64,000 bases of DNA from Deinococcus metallilatus (GTDB lineage Bacteria; Deinococcota; Deinococci; Deinococcales; Deinococcaceae): the NCBI RefSeq assembly GCF_004758605.1, contig NZ_CP038512.1, positions 476,001 through 540,000 on the forward strand, read 5' to 3'. A program made the position numbers and the translations under genes. How positions within the stretch are numbered: position 1 is the first letter of the stretch; each line of letters begins with the position of its first letter. The notes beneath the pieces are model-generated. The model made no database searches. It saw only the letters and a program-made list of their open reading frames with translations, and was not told where the DNA came from. Below, one piece after another: positions 1 to 15,524 of this stretch.

Positions 1-864
1 CAGGGTGGTGGTGCCCTGCGGGATGGCCTGGAGCAGCGGGGGGATGGTCGCCAGGACCATGCCGACGTAGGGCACCAGATACAGCACGGCGGTCAGCAGG
101 CCCAGCGCCAGCGGGTTGGGCACCTTGAGCAGCAGCAGCCCCAGCCCCGCGAGGATGCCCACGCCCAGCCCCGTCAGGAGCTGGCCCCGGATGGAGCGGC
201 CAAAGGAGACGCTGACATCTTCCGAGAGGCGCGCCAGGGTCGGCTGCCAGTCCCGCGGGAACACCTTCAGGACGCCGCGCCCGAAGCGGGCATAGTCCAG
301 GGCGAAGTACAGGGCCAGTGTCAGCACCAGCCCCGCCTGCCCCAGCCAGCCCAGGATGCCGGTCAGCCTCCCCAGCAGCGAGGGGCCGGAGAACAGCACC
401 TGGTCGAGAATCGGGCCGATGTTCTGGGTGATCTCGTGCGCCTTGGTCTGCACGTAGAGGGCCAGGCGGTACTGGAGGTCGGCCATCATTGACCCGCCAT
501 CGGTACGGCTCAGCGCGGCGTTCAGAAGCTGGGTGAGCTGGTCCGCCAGGGCAGGCAGGCTGTTCACGAAACTGCTGACCTGGGTCACCAGCCGCCAGAA
601 CAGCAGCGCCACCAGGCCCAGGACCAGCACCAGCAGCAGCAGCACGCCCCAGCCCCGTCCGATCCCGCGTGCCTCCAGCCAGCGCAGCAGGGGGTTGGCG
701 AGGTAGGCCAGGCCGTATGCCACGGCGACCATCACCAGGACGCTCGACAGCCGCCGCGCCAGGACGTACAGCAGCACCAGCAGCAGCGCATAGACCAGCA
801 GCCGGACCGGCGGTCTGGACCACCAGCCCTCCAGCATTTCAGGTACGGTCCATTTTCGGTTCAA
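1..864 (-). CDS. AI-2E family membrane transporter, N-terminal 288 residues (partial)
   Basis: Integral membrane protein of the AI-2E exporter/UPF0118 family; substrate unknown. The gene runs off the left window edge, so the C-terminus is missing. Hydrophobic segments lie at about residues 20-35, 42-58 and 70-95, and the stretch [16 protein letters not shown] followed by a long hydrophobic run is typical of the family N-terminus. A further pair of helices around [14 protein letters not shown] closes the visible part. I chose the TTG at 864 because AAGGAG sits 5 bases upstream (870-875); an in-frame ATG at 837 lacks such a site. It is divergent from the RNA methyltransferase gene. Family call is firm, transported substrate is not. 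Confidence 0.85.
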   Translation of the reverse strand, partial: MNRKWTVPEMLEGWWSRPPVRLLVYALLLVLLYVLARRLSSVLVMVAVAYGLAYLANPLLRWLEARGIGRGWGVLLLLVLVLGLVALLFWRLVTQVSSFVNSLPALADQLTQLLNAALSRTDGGSMMADLQYRLALYVQTKAHEITQNIGPILDQVLFSGPSLLGRLTGILGWLGQAGLVLTLALYFALDYARFGRGVLKVFPRDWQPTLARLSEDVSVSFGRSIRGQLLTGLGVGILAGLGLLLLKVPNPLALGLLTAVLYLVPYVGMVLATIPPLLQAIPQGTTTL

Positions 865-952
865 GGCGGCTCCTTGAGATTGACTTTAATTCACAGGCAA
901 GGGCAGCGTGCGGCGTCCCCCCCCGCGCACCAACAGGCCGTCCCCGCCGCGC

Positions 953-958
953 TACCCT
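953..958 (+). promoter_or_regulatory. -10 element, leaderless start of RNA methyltransferase
   Basis: TACCCT ends 9 bases before the ATG at 968 and there is no Shine-Dalgarno sequence, so transcription probably starts at or next to the start codon. Confidence 0.5.
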
Positions 959-967
959 GTCCCCCGT

Positions 968-2200
<1,233 letters not shown>

Positions 2201-2290
2201 GAGGCGCCGCTCAGAGCCTCTTTGAAAGGGGGGTGGGGCGTCACGAGGCGCGACATCCCCTGACGCTCCCAAAGCGGAAGCTCCCCTGTC

Positions 2291-2496
2291 TTTAGGACTT
2301 CCGCGAAACGTGGTTCTCGGCGGCAGAGAGAAATCTCGGTTTCCCACACTGGGACGGCGGCGCCGTCCACCCCCCTCTGCAAGCAGCTCTGCGAGTCCCA
2401 ACCTCTCGCGGTGCGAGCTGTACCAGTCCCCCGCAAGGGGGGAGGAGTAAAAGCTGCTCTACAGGCTCTCTCCTTCTGAATCGCGTAAGTCCTAAA
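2291..2496 (+). mobile_element. MITE-like element, copy 1 (206 bp)
   Basis: Starts TTTAGGACTTCCGCGA and ends TCGCGTAAGTCCTAAA; these 16-base ends are inverted repeats with one mismatch. The interior (2371-2448: CTCTGCAAGC, then CCTCTCGCGGTGCGAGCTG, TACCAGTCCCC and GGGGGGAGGAG) matches the interior of 8787-8997 read on the other strand. No ORF long enough for a transposase, so it would have to move in trans. Family not identified. Confidence 0.75.
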
Positions 2497-2513
2497 CCGA
2501 AGCCCCCCTAATC

Positions 2514-2840
2514 TTTTGTCTTTTCAAAATTCTGGAGGGGACGGCCAGGTTCCACCTTGCAACTGGGCAGGCTTAGCAGAGGAGCTTTCGGGCCGCAGGC
2601 CCGCAGCCGCCAGGTGGAGATCAATACGTTCCAGGCAGGAACCGCTACCGCCCCAAGCACCTCCATCGCTTAACGGGACACCCTTTGCCGAGCGCAGCGG
2701 AAAGCTCCCCCTGCCCCCGGCGGGGGGGAGGGGGCTGGGGGGTGGGGGAACGCCTTCCAACGCCACCGCCCCACCAGAGCAACCTTCCCAACCCGCCGCA
2801 CAGAGGAGAGCGCCTCCGCCCTTGAGGGTTCTCTCACGCC
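2514..2840 (+). repeat. Long dispersed repeat, copy 1 (about 330 bp)
   Basis: Begins TTTTGTCTTTTCAAAATTCT and aligns along almost its whole length with the reverse complement of 33424-33761. Shared landmarks include GGGCCGCAGGCCCGCAGCCG, CGAGCGCAGCGGAAAGCTCC and a C-rich tract before GAGGGGGCTGGGGGG. The right edge is approximate. It lies directly upstream of the lipoprotein gene at 2878. Confidence 0.85.
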
Positions 2841-2877
2841 CTGCGAGATGGGGAGAGGAAGGAGTTAGCCTGCTCGT

Positions 2878-3255
2878 ATGAAGCGGGCCGCCCCCCCCCT
2901 CCTGCTGCTGGCCGGGCTGCTGAGCAGCTGCCAGGACCGGGAAGCGCGCGCGGAGAACGCCCGGCTGGCCGCCCGCGTCACGGCGCTGGAGGCCCAGGTG
3001 AGAGCCCTGGCGGCCCGCTCCGACACCGGCGCCATCGTCAGCCAGGCCGCCGCCCAGAACTGCGCGAACGACCTGGCGCGGTTTCTGGAAACCACGCGCC
3101 AGGACGGCGGCCGCTACCCGGCCATCCAGCTCGTGACGCTGCCCGACTCGTGCATGGACCTGCGGGTGAACTGGCACACGCTGAAGCCGAACGCCTACGC
3201 CTTCGACGTGACCGATCTCGGCGGGCACACCCTCGCCAGGCAGAGCGGCCCCTGA
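2878..3255 (+). CDS. Small putative lipoprotein with coiled coil
   Basis: Function unknown; 125 residues. The N-terminus is a lipoprotein signal peptide: two basic residues, a hydrophobic run, then LLSSC with the expected lipidated Cys18, so it should be anchored on the outer face of a membrane. Residues ~22-48 (REARAENARLAARVTALEAQ and following) are a heptad-like alanine/leucine-rich coiled coil. Two later cysteines (NCAND, DSCMD) could form a disulfide. The nearest AAGGAG is 15 bases upstream of the ATG, rather far. The gene sits between a repeat and an oxidoreductase 25 bases downstream. Confidence 0.6.
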   Translation: MKRAAPPLLLLAGLLSSCQDREARAENARLAARVTALEAQVRALAARSDTGAIVSQAAAQNCANDLARFLETTRQDGGRYPAIQLVTLPDSCMDLRVNWHTLKPNAYAFDVTDLGGHTLARQSGP

Positions 3256-3268
3256 CCGCCTGGCCTGC

Positions 3269-3274
3269 TAGGCT
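3269..3274 (+). promoter_or_regulatory. -10 element, leaderless start of flavin oxidoreductase
   Basis: TAGGCT lies 6 bases before the ATG at 3281, without a Shine-Dalgarno sequence. Confidence 0.5.
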
Positions 3275-3280
3275 CGGCCC

Positions 3281-4558
<1,278 letters not shown>

Positions 4559-4578
4559 GCCTGGCGGTAGAAGCCGGA

Positions 4579-5574
4579 TCAGTCCCGGTCACGTGCCGCC
4601 GCCACCACGGCCGGAAAATGCCCGGTGCAAGGCCACTCACGCTCCCAGCCCGGCCAACTGTGCCCCAGCCGCAGCGGCGGGAGGAGATGGGCGGGGACTT
4701 CCAGCCCGCGCACCCCGGCCATCGCCCCCACCACACAGGCCACCGTGTCACTGTCGTCGCCGCGCAGCACGGCGGGTTCCACGCAGGCCAGCCAGTTTGC
4801 GGCCCCCGCGTGGGCCACCGCCGCCTCCAGCGTGTCCAGCACGAAGCCGCTCTGGGAGGTCAGTTGCCCCTCCAGCCCGGCGCGGACGCGGGCGCGCACC
4901 TGGGCGCGGGCCTGGCGCTCCCGTTCGCGGAAGGCGTCGTGCGCCGCCCGCGTGGTCAGGCCGAGGATTCCGGCATCCAGCAGGACGCGGCGGGCGTCCA
5001 GACCGTCCATCACGCGCAGGGCCGCCTCTGCCGCGTTCCGGTAAGGCTGCCCGGCGTGCAGGGCTTCCAGAAACGCGGTCAGGAAGACGCTCGCATAGAC
5101 GCAGCGTGGGTCAGCGTGCGTGAGGGCCGTGACCGTGGCCGATTCGCGGGCCAGGACCTCCCCCCGGCAACCGGCCACCCAGACCGCCGCAATTCGCATC
5201 AGGCCACCGTTTCCAGCACTCTGAAACCCGCTTTCGGCCCAGGCCCGCACGCCGCCATCAAGTGCGCTGGACCTCAGAGCTGCGCGGGTCAGGCCGCCCA
5301 CGTCCGGAGGTCCAGTCTCCAGCCACGCGCGCAGAGCAGCCAGGACGCTCTCCAGTCCCCCGCCTCGCCCGTAGCCCAGCAGGGTCGCCACCGTCATCTG
5401 GCTGTCGTCGGTGCCCTCGCCGGGCGCGAAGCCGAACACGCTCCCCGGCTGGTAGTCGGTAATGCTCTCGCCGTAGCGGGCGCGGATCACTGAAGGCGTC
5501 TTGAACTCGGTCGCCGCGCCCAGTGCGTCGGCGGCGGTCAGGGAGAGGAGGGTCTGGAGGTGGGGGTCGGGCAT
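4579..5574 (-). CDS. ADP-ribosylglycohydrolase family protein
   Basis: Predicted to remove ADP-ribose from a modified protein, nucleic acid or small molecule using a binuclear Mg centre; 331 residues. The first metal motif is [10 protein letters not shown] (about residues 50-59), the second [16 protein letters not shown] (about 288-303, a variant of the usual GGDTDT), with [11 protein letters not shown] at the N-terminus as in the ARH/DraG fold. Start at 5574 is chosen because the protein begins as the family does and a -10 element lies 6 bases upstream; the same frame stays open further upstream but without family sequence. Last gene of a co-directional trio with a possible ADP-ribosyltransferase-like gene 37 bases upstream. 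Confidence 0.85.
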   Translation of the reverse strand: MPDPHLQTLLSLTAADALGAATEFKTPSVIRARYGESITDYQPGSVFGFAPGEGTDDSQMTVATLLGYGRGGGLESVLAALRAWLETGPPDVGGLTRAALRSSALDGGVRAWAESGFQSAGNGGLMRIAAVWVAGCRGEVLARESATVTALTHADPRCVYASVFLTAFLEALHAGQPYRNAAEAALRVMDGLDARRVLLDAGILGLTTRAAHDAFRERERQARAQVRARVRAGLEGQLTSQSGFVLDTLEAAVAHAGAANWLACVEPAVLRGDDSDTVACVVGAMAGVRGLEVPAHLLPPLRLGHSWPGWEREWPCTGHFPAVVAAARDRD

Positions 5575-5580
5575 GGGGGC

Positions 5581-5586
5581 AGGGTA
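5581..5586 (-). promoter_or_regulatory. -10 element, leaderless start of ADP-ribosylglycohydrolase
   Basis: TACCCT on the minus strand, 6 bases before the ATG at 5574. It could let the hydrolase be made independently of the two upstream genes. Confidence 0.5.
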
Positions 5587-5611
5587 CCGGGTGGCGGGGA
5601 GCCGAGGGCTT

Positions 5612-6280
5612 TTAGCCTTCTGCCTTCTCCTCCAGCCACGGAAAACCCCAGGGGTCACTTTGCGAGAGGGCGTCCACCTGCGCCGCATCATGCACGCGTA
5701 CGGGCAGTGGAAAGTCAGCGGGCGTGACGGGGACACGCAGGACGGGCTGTACCGGATTCGGATTGACCCAGTGTGGTTCGCGCACCGTTCCCAGACTGGG
5801 CCAGCCGTATGGCGGCATCTGCTCGAAGCCATTCGGCGGCAGCACGTACACATAGCCGGGGGCGAGGAGCCTGCGTCCGTCCGTCACGGCTGGGTCACGC
5901 GGGGCGAGCGACAGGAAGTAGCGCATGGGGGACCAGGCCCCGTCCGGTTCCTGCACCTGAAGGGCCATGTTGAGCATCCGGCGTACGCGCGGGCGGTTGA
6001 GGAGGGCGTACATCATCGCCCACAGCCCATCGGAGGCGGCAAATACGCCCGGCTGCTTGCTGAAGTCGTCCGGGCTGAGGTCGTGCGGCGTACGCGGTTC
6101 AAACTCGGTCAGGTCACCCCGCGCCGAGCCGTGCAGCAGCCAGCCTTCGCGCGCCAGCCACTCCAGAAACAGCCAGCGGGGGACGCCTTCCGGGAACAGG
6201 TCCACATCTCCCGCATTCAGCGATGCCTGAAAGGCCAGGACCGCCGCTTCCGGCAGCTTCACGGATGGGGCTTCGAGCAT
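5612..6280 (-). CDS. Uncharacterised protein, possible ADP-ribosyltransferase-like fold
   Basis: Function not established; 222 residues, soluble, no signal peptide. Around residue 48 it has WLLHGSARGDLTEFEPR, followed by GVFAASDGLWAMMYALL near residue 80. The spacing of an HGS/T strand and a later 'YFA...A..YA'-like strand resembles the first two motifs of ADP-ribosyltransferases, but the third acidic motif is not obvious. This is a weak structural guess supported mainly by its neighbour, an ADP-ribosylglycohydrolase 37 bases downstream. The start has no good Shine-Dalgarno sequence; a GTG at 6262 is an alternative. It follows the redox protein by 16 bases and is probably cotranscribed. Confidence 0.55.
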   Translation of the reverse strand: MLEAPSVKLPEAAVLAFQASLNAGDVDLFPEGVPRWLFLEWLAREGWLLHGSARGDLTEFEPRTPHDLSPDDFSKQPGVFAASDGLWAMMYALLNRPRVRRMLNMALQVQEPDGAWSPMRYFLSLAPRDPAVTDGRRLLAPGYVYVLPPNGFEQMPPYGWPSLGTVREPHWVNPNPVQPVLRVPVTPADFPLPVRVHDAAQVDALSQSDPWGFPWLEEKAEG

Positions 6281-6296
6281 CCAGGGGTGCAGAGAG

Positions 6297-6743
<447 letters not shown>

Positions 6744-6750
6744 GCAGGTC

Positions 6751-6756
6751 AGCGTA
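6751..6756 (-). promoter_or_regulatory. -10 element, leaderless start of redoxin gene
   Basis: TACGCT on the minus strand, 7 bases before the ATG at 6743; divergent from the -10 at 6777. Confidence 0.5.
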
Positions 6757-6776
6757 CCTTCCGGCGGGGCCGCGCC

Positions 6777-6782
6777 TATGCT
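6777..6782 (+). promoter_or_regulatory. -10 element, leaderless start of solute-binding protein gene
   Basis: TATGCT, 6 bases before the ATG at 6789, no Shine-Dalgarno sequence. Confidence 0.55.
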
Positions 6783-6788
6783 GAAGGC

Positions 6789-7550
<762 letters not shown>

Positions 7551-7566
7551 ACTCCCGCAAGCGGGA

Positions 7567-7651
7567 GGGTCGAACTGTCTAAAGGTCCAATGGTCTAACC
7601 GCTCAGAACCTCGCCTGCTCCGGGTTTCTGGGCGGTTAGACAGTTCGACCC
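7567..7651. repeat. REP-like palindrome (TCTAACCGTC family), copy 1
   Basis: GGGTCGAACTGTCTAA (7567-7582) is perfectly repeated in inverted orientation at 7636-7651. Inner arms GTCTAACCGC and GCGGTTAGAC give a second, overlapping pairing. Related sequences occur at 21633, 23682 and 26173. Confidence 0.75.
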
Positions 7652-7806
7652 GTTCTCGCCTGAAGTACACTCGGGACGCCCAGTGACGGGCGGGCAGCAT
7701 GACAAGCGGGGAACGCTGGGGCGTCAAGTCAGCCCACGACCTTCACCTCTCAAGGAAAGGAAGTGGCCGGACGCCCTGTAGCGAGGTCGTCCGGCCCGGT
7801 AATGCT

Positions 7807-7968
7807 ATGCCCAAGACACAGCATACCAGAAAGCGCCCCAAGACCCGCAGGAAGGCCAGGAAGCAACGGAAACGGGTGACCCCGTGGAAGGAGCTGATCG
7901 GCCTCGCCTCGCTGATCTGGAGCGTCTTCCGGTTTCTATGGGAGCATGGTCATCGGGGCAGTCCCTGA
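7807..7968 (+). CDS. Small basic protein with one hydrophobic segment (hypothetical)
   Basis: 53 residues: a very basic N-terminal half (KRPKTRRKARKQRKR, residues 9-23) then a hydrophobic helix GLASLIWSVFRFLW near the C-terminus. Function unknown. Support for expression is the strong terminator 47 bases after its stop codon, which would otherwise terminate nothing obvious. The start is uncertain: no clear ribosome binding site precedes this ATG, and the frame is open back to 7699. Confidence 0.4.
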   Translation: MPKTQHTRKRPKTRRKARKQRKRVTPWKELIGLASLIWSVFRFLWEHGHRGSP

Positions 7969-8014
7969 CTGCTCTGAACTGGGTTTAAGCCTCTCGCGCC
8001 CCGCCTGATTGCCC

Positions 8015-8042
8015 GCCGCCCCCACTGGGCGGCCCTTTTTTT
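8015..8042 (+). terminator. Rho-independent terminator
   Basis: GCCGCCC / GGGCGGC, 7 bp stem with 5-base loop, followed by CC and seven T (8036-8042). Confidence 0.85.
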
Positions 8043-8062
8043 CGGCACTCTTGTTTGGGCAC

Positions 8063-8068
8063 TAGACT
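8063..8068 (+). promoter_or_regulatory. -10 element, leaderless start of ABC permease
   Basis: TAGACT, 8 bases before the ATG at 8077; placed just after the terminator, so the permease has its own promoter. Confidence 0.55.
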
Positions 8069-8076
8069 GACCCGTC

Positions 8077-8772
<696 letters not shown>

Positions 8773-8774
8773 GG

Positions 8775-9005
8775 CGGTCAGCCATCAGCTTAGGACTGAC
8801 GCGATTGGGAAGAAGAAAGCGTGTGGGACGCTGTTTTTTCTCCTCCCCCTTGAGGGGGGACTGGTACGGCTCGCACCGCGAGAGGCTGGGACTTGCAAAG
8901 CTGCGAAGCAGAGGGGGTGAATGGGCCCGGCGTCCCAGTGCCACGTTTTCTCAACTCCCCGATATTCCAATCCAGAGTTTCGCGTCAGTCCTAAGCTCTC
9001 AGCCC

Positions 9006-9010
<5 letters not shown>
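8775..9010. repeat. REP-like repeat (CAGCCATCAGCTCTCAGCC type), interrupted by an element
   Basis: GGTCAGCCATCAGC (8776-8788) and GCTCTCAGCCCTCAG (8995-9009) are the two halves of the palindromic repeat seen uninterrupted at 45671-45690. They are separated by the MITE-like element 8787-8997, which therefore inserted into the repeat. Confidence 0.7.
8787..8997 (-). mobile_element. MITE-like element, copy 2 (211 bp)
   Basis: Ends AGCTTAGGACTGACGCGA and TCGCGTCAGTCCTAAGCT are perfect 18-base inverted repeats. The interior, read on the minus strand, matches copy 1 (2291-2496): CTCTGC, CAAGTCCCAGCCTCTCGCGG, TGCGAGC, ACCAGTCCCCC and GGGGGAGGAG. No coding capacity. It splits a REP-like repeat. Confidence 0.85.
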
Positions 9011-9676
<666 letters not shown>

Positions 9677-9743
9677 AAAAAAACACCTTCCTTATGCTTT
9701 CAGGTCAATGCAAGTGATGGACAAAAAAAGATTGAAGAATTTC

Positions 9744-9773
9744 AAAAACACCTACGTCCAGCTTCGGACGTAG
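9744..9773 (-). terminator. Terminator or attenuator in SMR leader
   Basis: Perfect 8-bp stem CTACGTCC/GGACGTAG with a 6-base loop, followed on the minus strand by GTGTTTTT. It lies before, not after, a gene on that strand, hence the attenuator idea. Confidence 0.5.
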
Positions 9774-9794
9774 AGGGTATCTATGAGCAACTCA

Positions 9795-9829
<35 letters not shown>

Positions 9830-9973
9830 TTGCGTTTCACCCGGCGCCTTCAGGAATGCGGGCCACATCCGGCCCGTGCGAAGCCCCTGCCCCGGCTGGG
9901 TGGACGGCTTCGACCTGAACCCAGTCTAGCCGGGCGCGGCGCCGCGAAAGTCAGACTGGCTCACCTTCAGGGC

Positions 9974-9979
9974 TAGACT
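9974..9979 (+). promoter_or_regulatory. -10 element, leaderless start of dehydrogenase-like gene
   Basis: TAGACT, 9 bases before the ATG at 9989. Confidence 0.5.
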
Positions 9980-9988
9980 GGGCGGCGA

Positions 9989-10911
9989 ATGGTTGAACCG
10001 CTCCGGGCACGCCGCCTGCTCCTGATTGCTCCACGCACGTTCGCCTGGGAGGAAGTGACCCTGCCCCCACCCGCGCCCGGTGAGGTGCGGGTGCGAACCC
10101 GGTTGAGCGCCGTGAGCGTCGGCTCCGAACTGGGAGCCGTGGAGGGCCGGGTGCCCGGTTGGGCGTACCCCGGCAGGCTCGGCTATCAGACGCTCGGTGT
10201 GGTCGAGGCGGTGGGGGAGGACGTGCCCCTCGCATCCGGCACGCGGGTGGTGACCACGCTCGGGCACGCGAGCGCGGGCCTTCACCAGGCCTCCAGCGTG
10301 TTGCCCGTTCCTGCCGGGATTCCCGACCGGGTGGCCCTCGCCGCGATTCTGGGCGAGGAGACGCAGAAGGGCATTCGCAAGGTCGTGCCCCGGCCCGATG
10401 AGCGGGTGCTGGTGGCCGGGGCGGGCTTGCTGGGCCTGCTGACGGTGTTCAACCTGACGCGCCGGGGCGTGCGTGACGTGACCGTGCTGGAGCCGGAAGC
10501 GGAGCGCCGCGCCCTGGCCCGTGAAGTCGGGGCGGTGTCGGCCCTGTCCCCGGGCAGCCTGCCGCAAGACGCCTTCGACGTGGGCTTCGAGTGCAGCGCC
10601 TCCCCGGACGGCTTCGCGGAACTGCTGGAACATCTGCGGCCCGGTGGACGGGTCTGTGTGCTGTCGGATGGCAACTGGGGCACGTTGCGTCTGCCGCCCG
10701 CCTTCCACACCCGGGAGCTGTCCGTCACCGCGTCCAGCGACGGTGAGGACTACGCCGCCTACGCCCGCTGGCTCTGGCAGCACACGGACCCGGTGCTGGG
10801 GCGGCTTTTTGAGGGCACGGTCACCCCGGATGACCTGCCCGCCGCCTTTGGAACGCTGCTCACCCTGCCCCGCCCGGTGTCCCCGGTGGCCGAGTGGATG
10901 GGGGAGGAGGC

Positions 10912-10915
<4 letters not shown>
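9989..10915 (+). CDS. MDR-superfamily dehydrogenase-like protein
   Basis: Medium-chain dehydrogenase/reductase fold, 308 residues, shorter than the usual 340-350. A GroES-like N-terminal half (LPPPAPGEVRVRTRLSAVSV, then GRLGYQTLGVVEAVGEDV) is followed by a Rossmann domain with VLVAGAGLLGLLTVFNLTRR near residue 140. The position of the catalytic zinc cysteine reads SVGSELGAVEG with no Cys/His, and the structural-zinc cysteine lobe is absent, so it should not be a zinc alcohol dehydrogenase. Overlaps azlC by 4 bases (GTGA), so it is cotranscribed with the amino-acid exporter. Substrate unknown. Confidence 0.75.
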
Positions 10916-11603
<688 letters not shown>

Positions 11604-11607
<4 letters not shown>

Positions 11608-11900
11608 GCGTCCTTCCCGTCATCCTGCTGATGTGGGCGGTCACGTACCCGGCGCGCCTGCTGGGCCTCAGCCTGGGGCGCCTGAAGCTGCCGCCCTTCT
11701 GGCTGGCCTTTTTGCGCTTCGTGCCCGTCAGCGTCTTTGCCGCCCTGATCGTGCCGGACGTGCTGGGCAGCCCGGAGTGGCCCCGCCGCCTCATCGGCTG
11801 CGCGGTCGGGGCGGGGCTGATCTGGCGCACCCGGAACCTCGCCCTGGGCATCCTGGGAGGCTTCGCGGCGTACTGGGCGGCACGGCTGGCGGGCCTGTGA
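11604..11900 (+). CDS. azlD: AzlD-like small subunit of amino-acid exporter
   Basis: 98-residue membrane protein with about four short helices, normal size for AzlD/YgaH. MWAVTYPARLLGL near residue 10 and VPVSVFAALIVPDVL near 40 are typical. The GTG start at 11604 overlaps the azlC stop (GTGA) and has AAGGAG 6 bases upstream. Together with azlC it makes a two-component exporter. The operon ends here; the next gene has its own promoter. Confidence 0.88.
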
Positions 11901-11982
11901 GGGGTGTGGGCGCTTCAGCGGAGGCCAGGAGCTTCAGCTTGCCTCCAATCTCCGGCCCACACCCCACCTCCCCTTCCCGCGC

Positions 11983-11988
11983 TATGCT
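11983..11988 (+). promoter_or_regulatory. -10 element, leaderless start of PASTA protein
   Basis: TATGCT, 9 bases before the ATG at 11998. Confidence 0.5.
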
Positions 11989-11997
11989 GGGCGGCGC

Positions 11998-13692
<1,695 letters not shown>

Positions 13693-13785
13693 GGCGTGTG
13701 GGAAAAGGCCACCCCACGCCTGCCCGTGCGTGCCGCCGAATTGAAGGGGGTCACCTGCTTCACCCCCCTCCGACACCCCACAGCC

Positions 13786-14919
13786 ATGATCTACCTCGAC
13801 TACGCCGCTACCCATCCCATGACCCCCGAGGCGCTGGCCGCCTACGTGGAGGCCGCCGCGCTGCCCGGCAATCCGGCCAGCGTCCACTCGGCGGGCCAGG
13901 CCGCCCGCGAACGGCTGGAGGAGGGCCGCGCCCGCGTCGCCGCTGCCCTGCGGGTGGATGCCCGCACGCTGATCGCCAATGGCGGCGGCACCGAGGGAGA
14001 TAACCACGTGCTGTTGGGCGTGGCCCACGCCTGGGAGGAGACGCACGGGCGGCCCGGCCACCTCGTCACCACCCTCACCGAGCATTCCGCCGTGCTGGCG
14101 CCCGCGCGCTGGCTGGGCGTGCAGGGCTGGGCGGTGACCCTCCTGCCGCCTGACGCGCAGGGGCGGTACCACCCCGGGCAACTCGCGGAGGCGCTGCGGG
14201 ACGATACGGCGCTCGTCTCCATCCACCACGCGAACAACGAACTTGGGACGGTGCAGGACACGGCTGCACTGGCTGCTGTCGCCGCCGTCCGGGGCATTCC
14301 CTACCACAGCGACGCGGTGCAGGCACCCGGCGTGCTGCCCCTGGACCTGAACGGCTGGGGCGTGACGTTTGCCACCTTCAGCGCGCACAAGTGGGGCGGG
14401 CCGCGCGGGGTGGGCTTCCTGTACGTGAAACGCGGGACCCTCCTGCCCGCCGTCACGCTGGGGGGCGGGCAGGAGGGCGGCCTGCGCCCCGGCACCCAGA
14501 ACACGGCGGGTGTGTACGCGGCGGGCGTGGCGCTGACCCACGCGGAGGCGGCGCGGGAGGAGACGTTCGCCCACCTCACCCGCCTCCGCGAACGCTTTCT
14601 GCAAGGGGTCGCCCCCATCCCCGGCCTGCGCGTGAACCATCCGCCTGACGCCAGCCCCAAGGTCGCCTCCGTCACCCTGCCCGGCGCGGACGGCGAGGCG
14701 CTGCTGATGAACCTCGACCTGCTGGGGGTTTCGGCCAGCGCGGGGAGCGCCTGCGCCGCCGGAACGATGCAGCCCAGCCACGTTTTGACCGCCATCGGCC
14801 TCAGCGAAGCGGACGCCCGTTCGACCCTGCGCTTCAGCTTCGGGCGGGCCACCACCGGGGCCGAGGTGGACGCGGCGTCGGATGCGCTGCGGCAGGCGGC
14901 GGAATGGAGCCGGGGATGA
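13786..14919 (+). CDS. Cysteine desulfurase (NifS/IscS family)
   Basis: PLP enzyme that takes sulfur from cysteine for Fe-S clusters or tRNA thiolation, 377 residues. It starts MIYLDYAATHPMTPEAL as class V desulfurases do; the cofactor lysine is in TFSAHKWGGPRGVGFLYV (about residue 205) and the persulfide-forming cysteine in SASAGSACAAGTMQPSHV (about 325). The active-site loop is of the longer group I (IscS/NifS) kind. No iscU or iscR is adjacent. It overlaps the HD-hydrolase gene by 4 bases (ATGA). Confidence 0.92.
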   Translation: MIYLDYAATHPMTPEALAAYVEAAALPGNPASVHSAGQAARERLEEGRARVAAALRVDARTLIANGGGTEGDNHVLLGVAHAWEETHGRPGHLVTTLTEHSAVLAPARWLGVQGWAVTLLPPDAQGRYHPGQLAEALRDDTALVSIHHANNELGTVQDTAALAAVAAVRGIPYHSDAVQAPGVLPLDLNGWGVTFATFSAHKWGGPRGVGFLYVKRGTLLPAVTLGGGQEGGLRPGTQNTAGVYAAGVALTHAEAAREETFAHLTRLRERFLQGVAPIPGLRVNHPPDASPKVASVTLPGADGEALLMNLDLLGVSASAGSACAAGTMQPSHVLTAIGLSEADARSTLRFSFGRATTGAEVDAASDALRQAAEWSRG

Positions 14920-15524
14920 CTGCGGGCCTCCCTGACCCCGCGACCGCCGAACGCCTGCTGCGGGAGGCGGAGGCGCTGAACCCCGGTGGCTGGGTGGCCC
15001 ACTCCAGAAACGTGGCGCAGGCCGCCCGGTTGATCGCGGAGCGGCACCCGGCGCTCGACCCGGTGCGGGCCCACACGCTGGGCCTGCTGCACGACCTGGG
15101 GCGGCGAACCGGGCCGAACCGCGACCGGCACATTCTGGACGGGCATGACGTTCTGCTCTCGCTGGGTTACCCGGACGCGGCCCGCATCGCCCTGACGCAT
15201 TCCTTCGTTATTCCGGACCTCGCGACGTTGCAGGGCGAGTGGGACGGCACCCCCGCCGAATGGGCGCGTCTCGGCGAACTGTTGGCCGCCGCGCGCATGA
15301 CGGACGAGGACCGGTTGCTGCAACTGTGCGACACGCTCGCGCTCGCGGACGGCTTCTGCACGGTGCAGGAGCGGATCGTGGACGTGGCCCTGCGCTACAG
15401 CGTGAACGAGAGGACGCCCGAGAAGTGGCGGGCGAAACTCGCGCTGAAGGCCGCGTTTGACCGGGAATGTGGCGTCAACATCTACCGTCTGCTCCCGGGG
15501 TTGTGTGAGCGTCTGCTCGCGTAA
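14916..15524 (+). CDS. HD-domain hydrolase
   Basis: Predicted metal-dependent phosphohydrolase, 202 residues. The histidines and HD pair are visible: WVAHSRNVAQAA (about residue 27) and AHTLGLLHDLGRRTG (about 54), followed by GHDVLLSLGYPDAARIALTH. Start at 14916 is chosen because it overlaps the desulfurase stop (ATGA) and has GGAG 6 bases upstream; an ATG at 14904 is an alternative. Substrate (nucleotide, cyclic nucleotide or other phosphate) cannot be told. The end overlaps the convergent kinase-like gene by 43 bases. Confidence 0.8.
   Translation: MTAGLPDPATAERLLREAEALNPGGWVAHSRNVAQAARLIAERHPALDPVRAHTLGLLHDLGRRTGPNRDRHILDGHDVLLSLGYPDAARIALTHSFVIPDLATLQGEWDGTPAEWARLGELLAAARMTDEDRLLQLCDTLALADGFCTVQERIVDVALRYSVNERTPEKWRAKLALKAAFDRECGVNIYRLLPGLCERLLA

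Larger units (their letters stand above)
2201..2877. other. Gene-poor stretch filled by two dispersed repeats
   Basis: No convincing gene. From left to right it holds a short unique piece, an inverted-repeat-bounded element (2291-2496) and a ~330-bp repeat (about 2514-2840) whose inverted copy lies at 33424-33761. ORFs here are accidental products of GC-rich sequence. Confidence 0.8.
7551..8076. other. Intergenic stretch with palindrome, tiny ORF and terminator
   Basis: Between the binding-protein and permease genes: a small CTCCCG-CAAG-CGGGAG hairpin at 7554-7569, a 16-bp perfect inverted repeat (7567-7651), a possible 53-codon gene (7807-7968) and a strong terminator (8015-8042). No long gene. 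Confidence 0.7.

Noticed and set aside
2516..2881. 121-codon open frame similar to one at 33.5 kb
   Set aside because: Similarity comes from the inverted DNA repeat; the two frames diverge by frameshifts and read as low-complexity Pro/Arg, so the repeat is not coding.
9709..9774. 21-codon Lys-rich ORF overlapping the SMR leader hairpin on the plus strand
   Set aside because: Too short, wrong strand to be a leader peptide for the SMR genes, no ribosome site.
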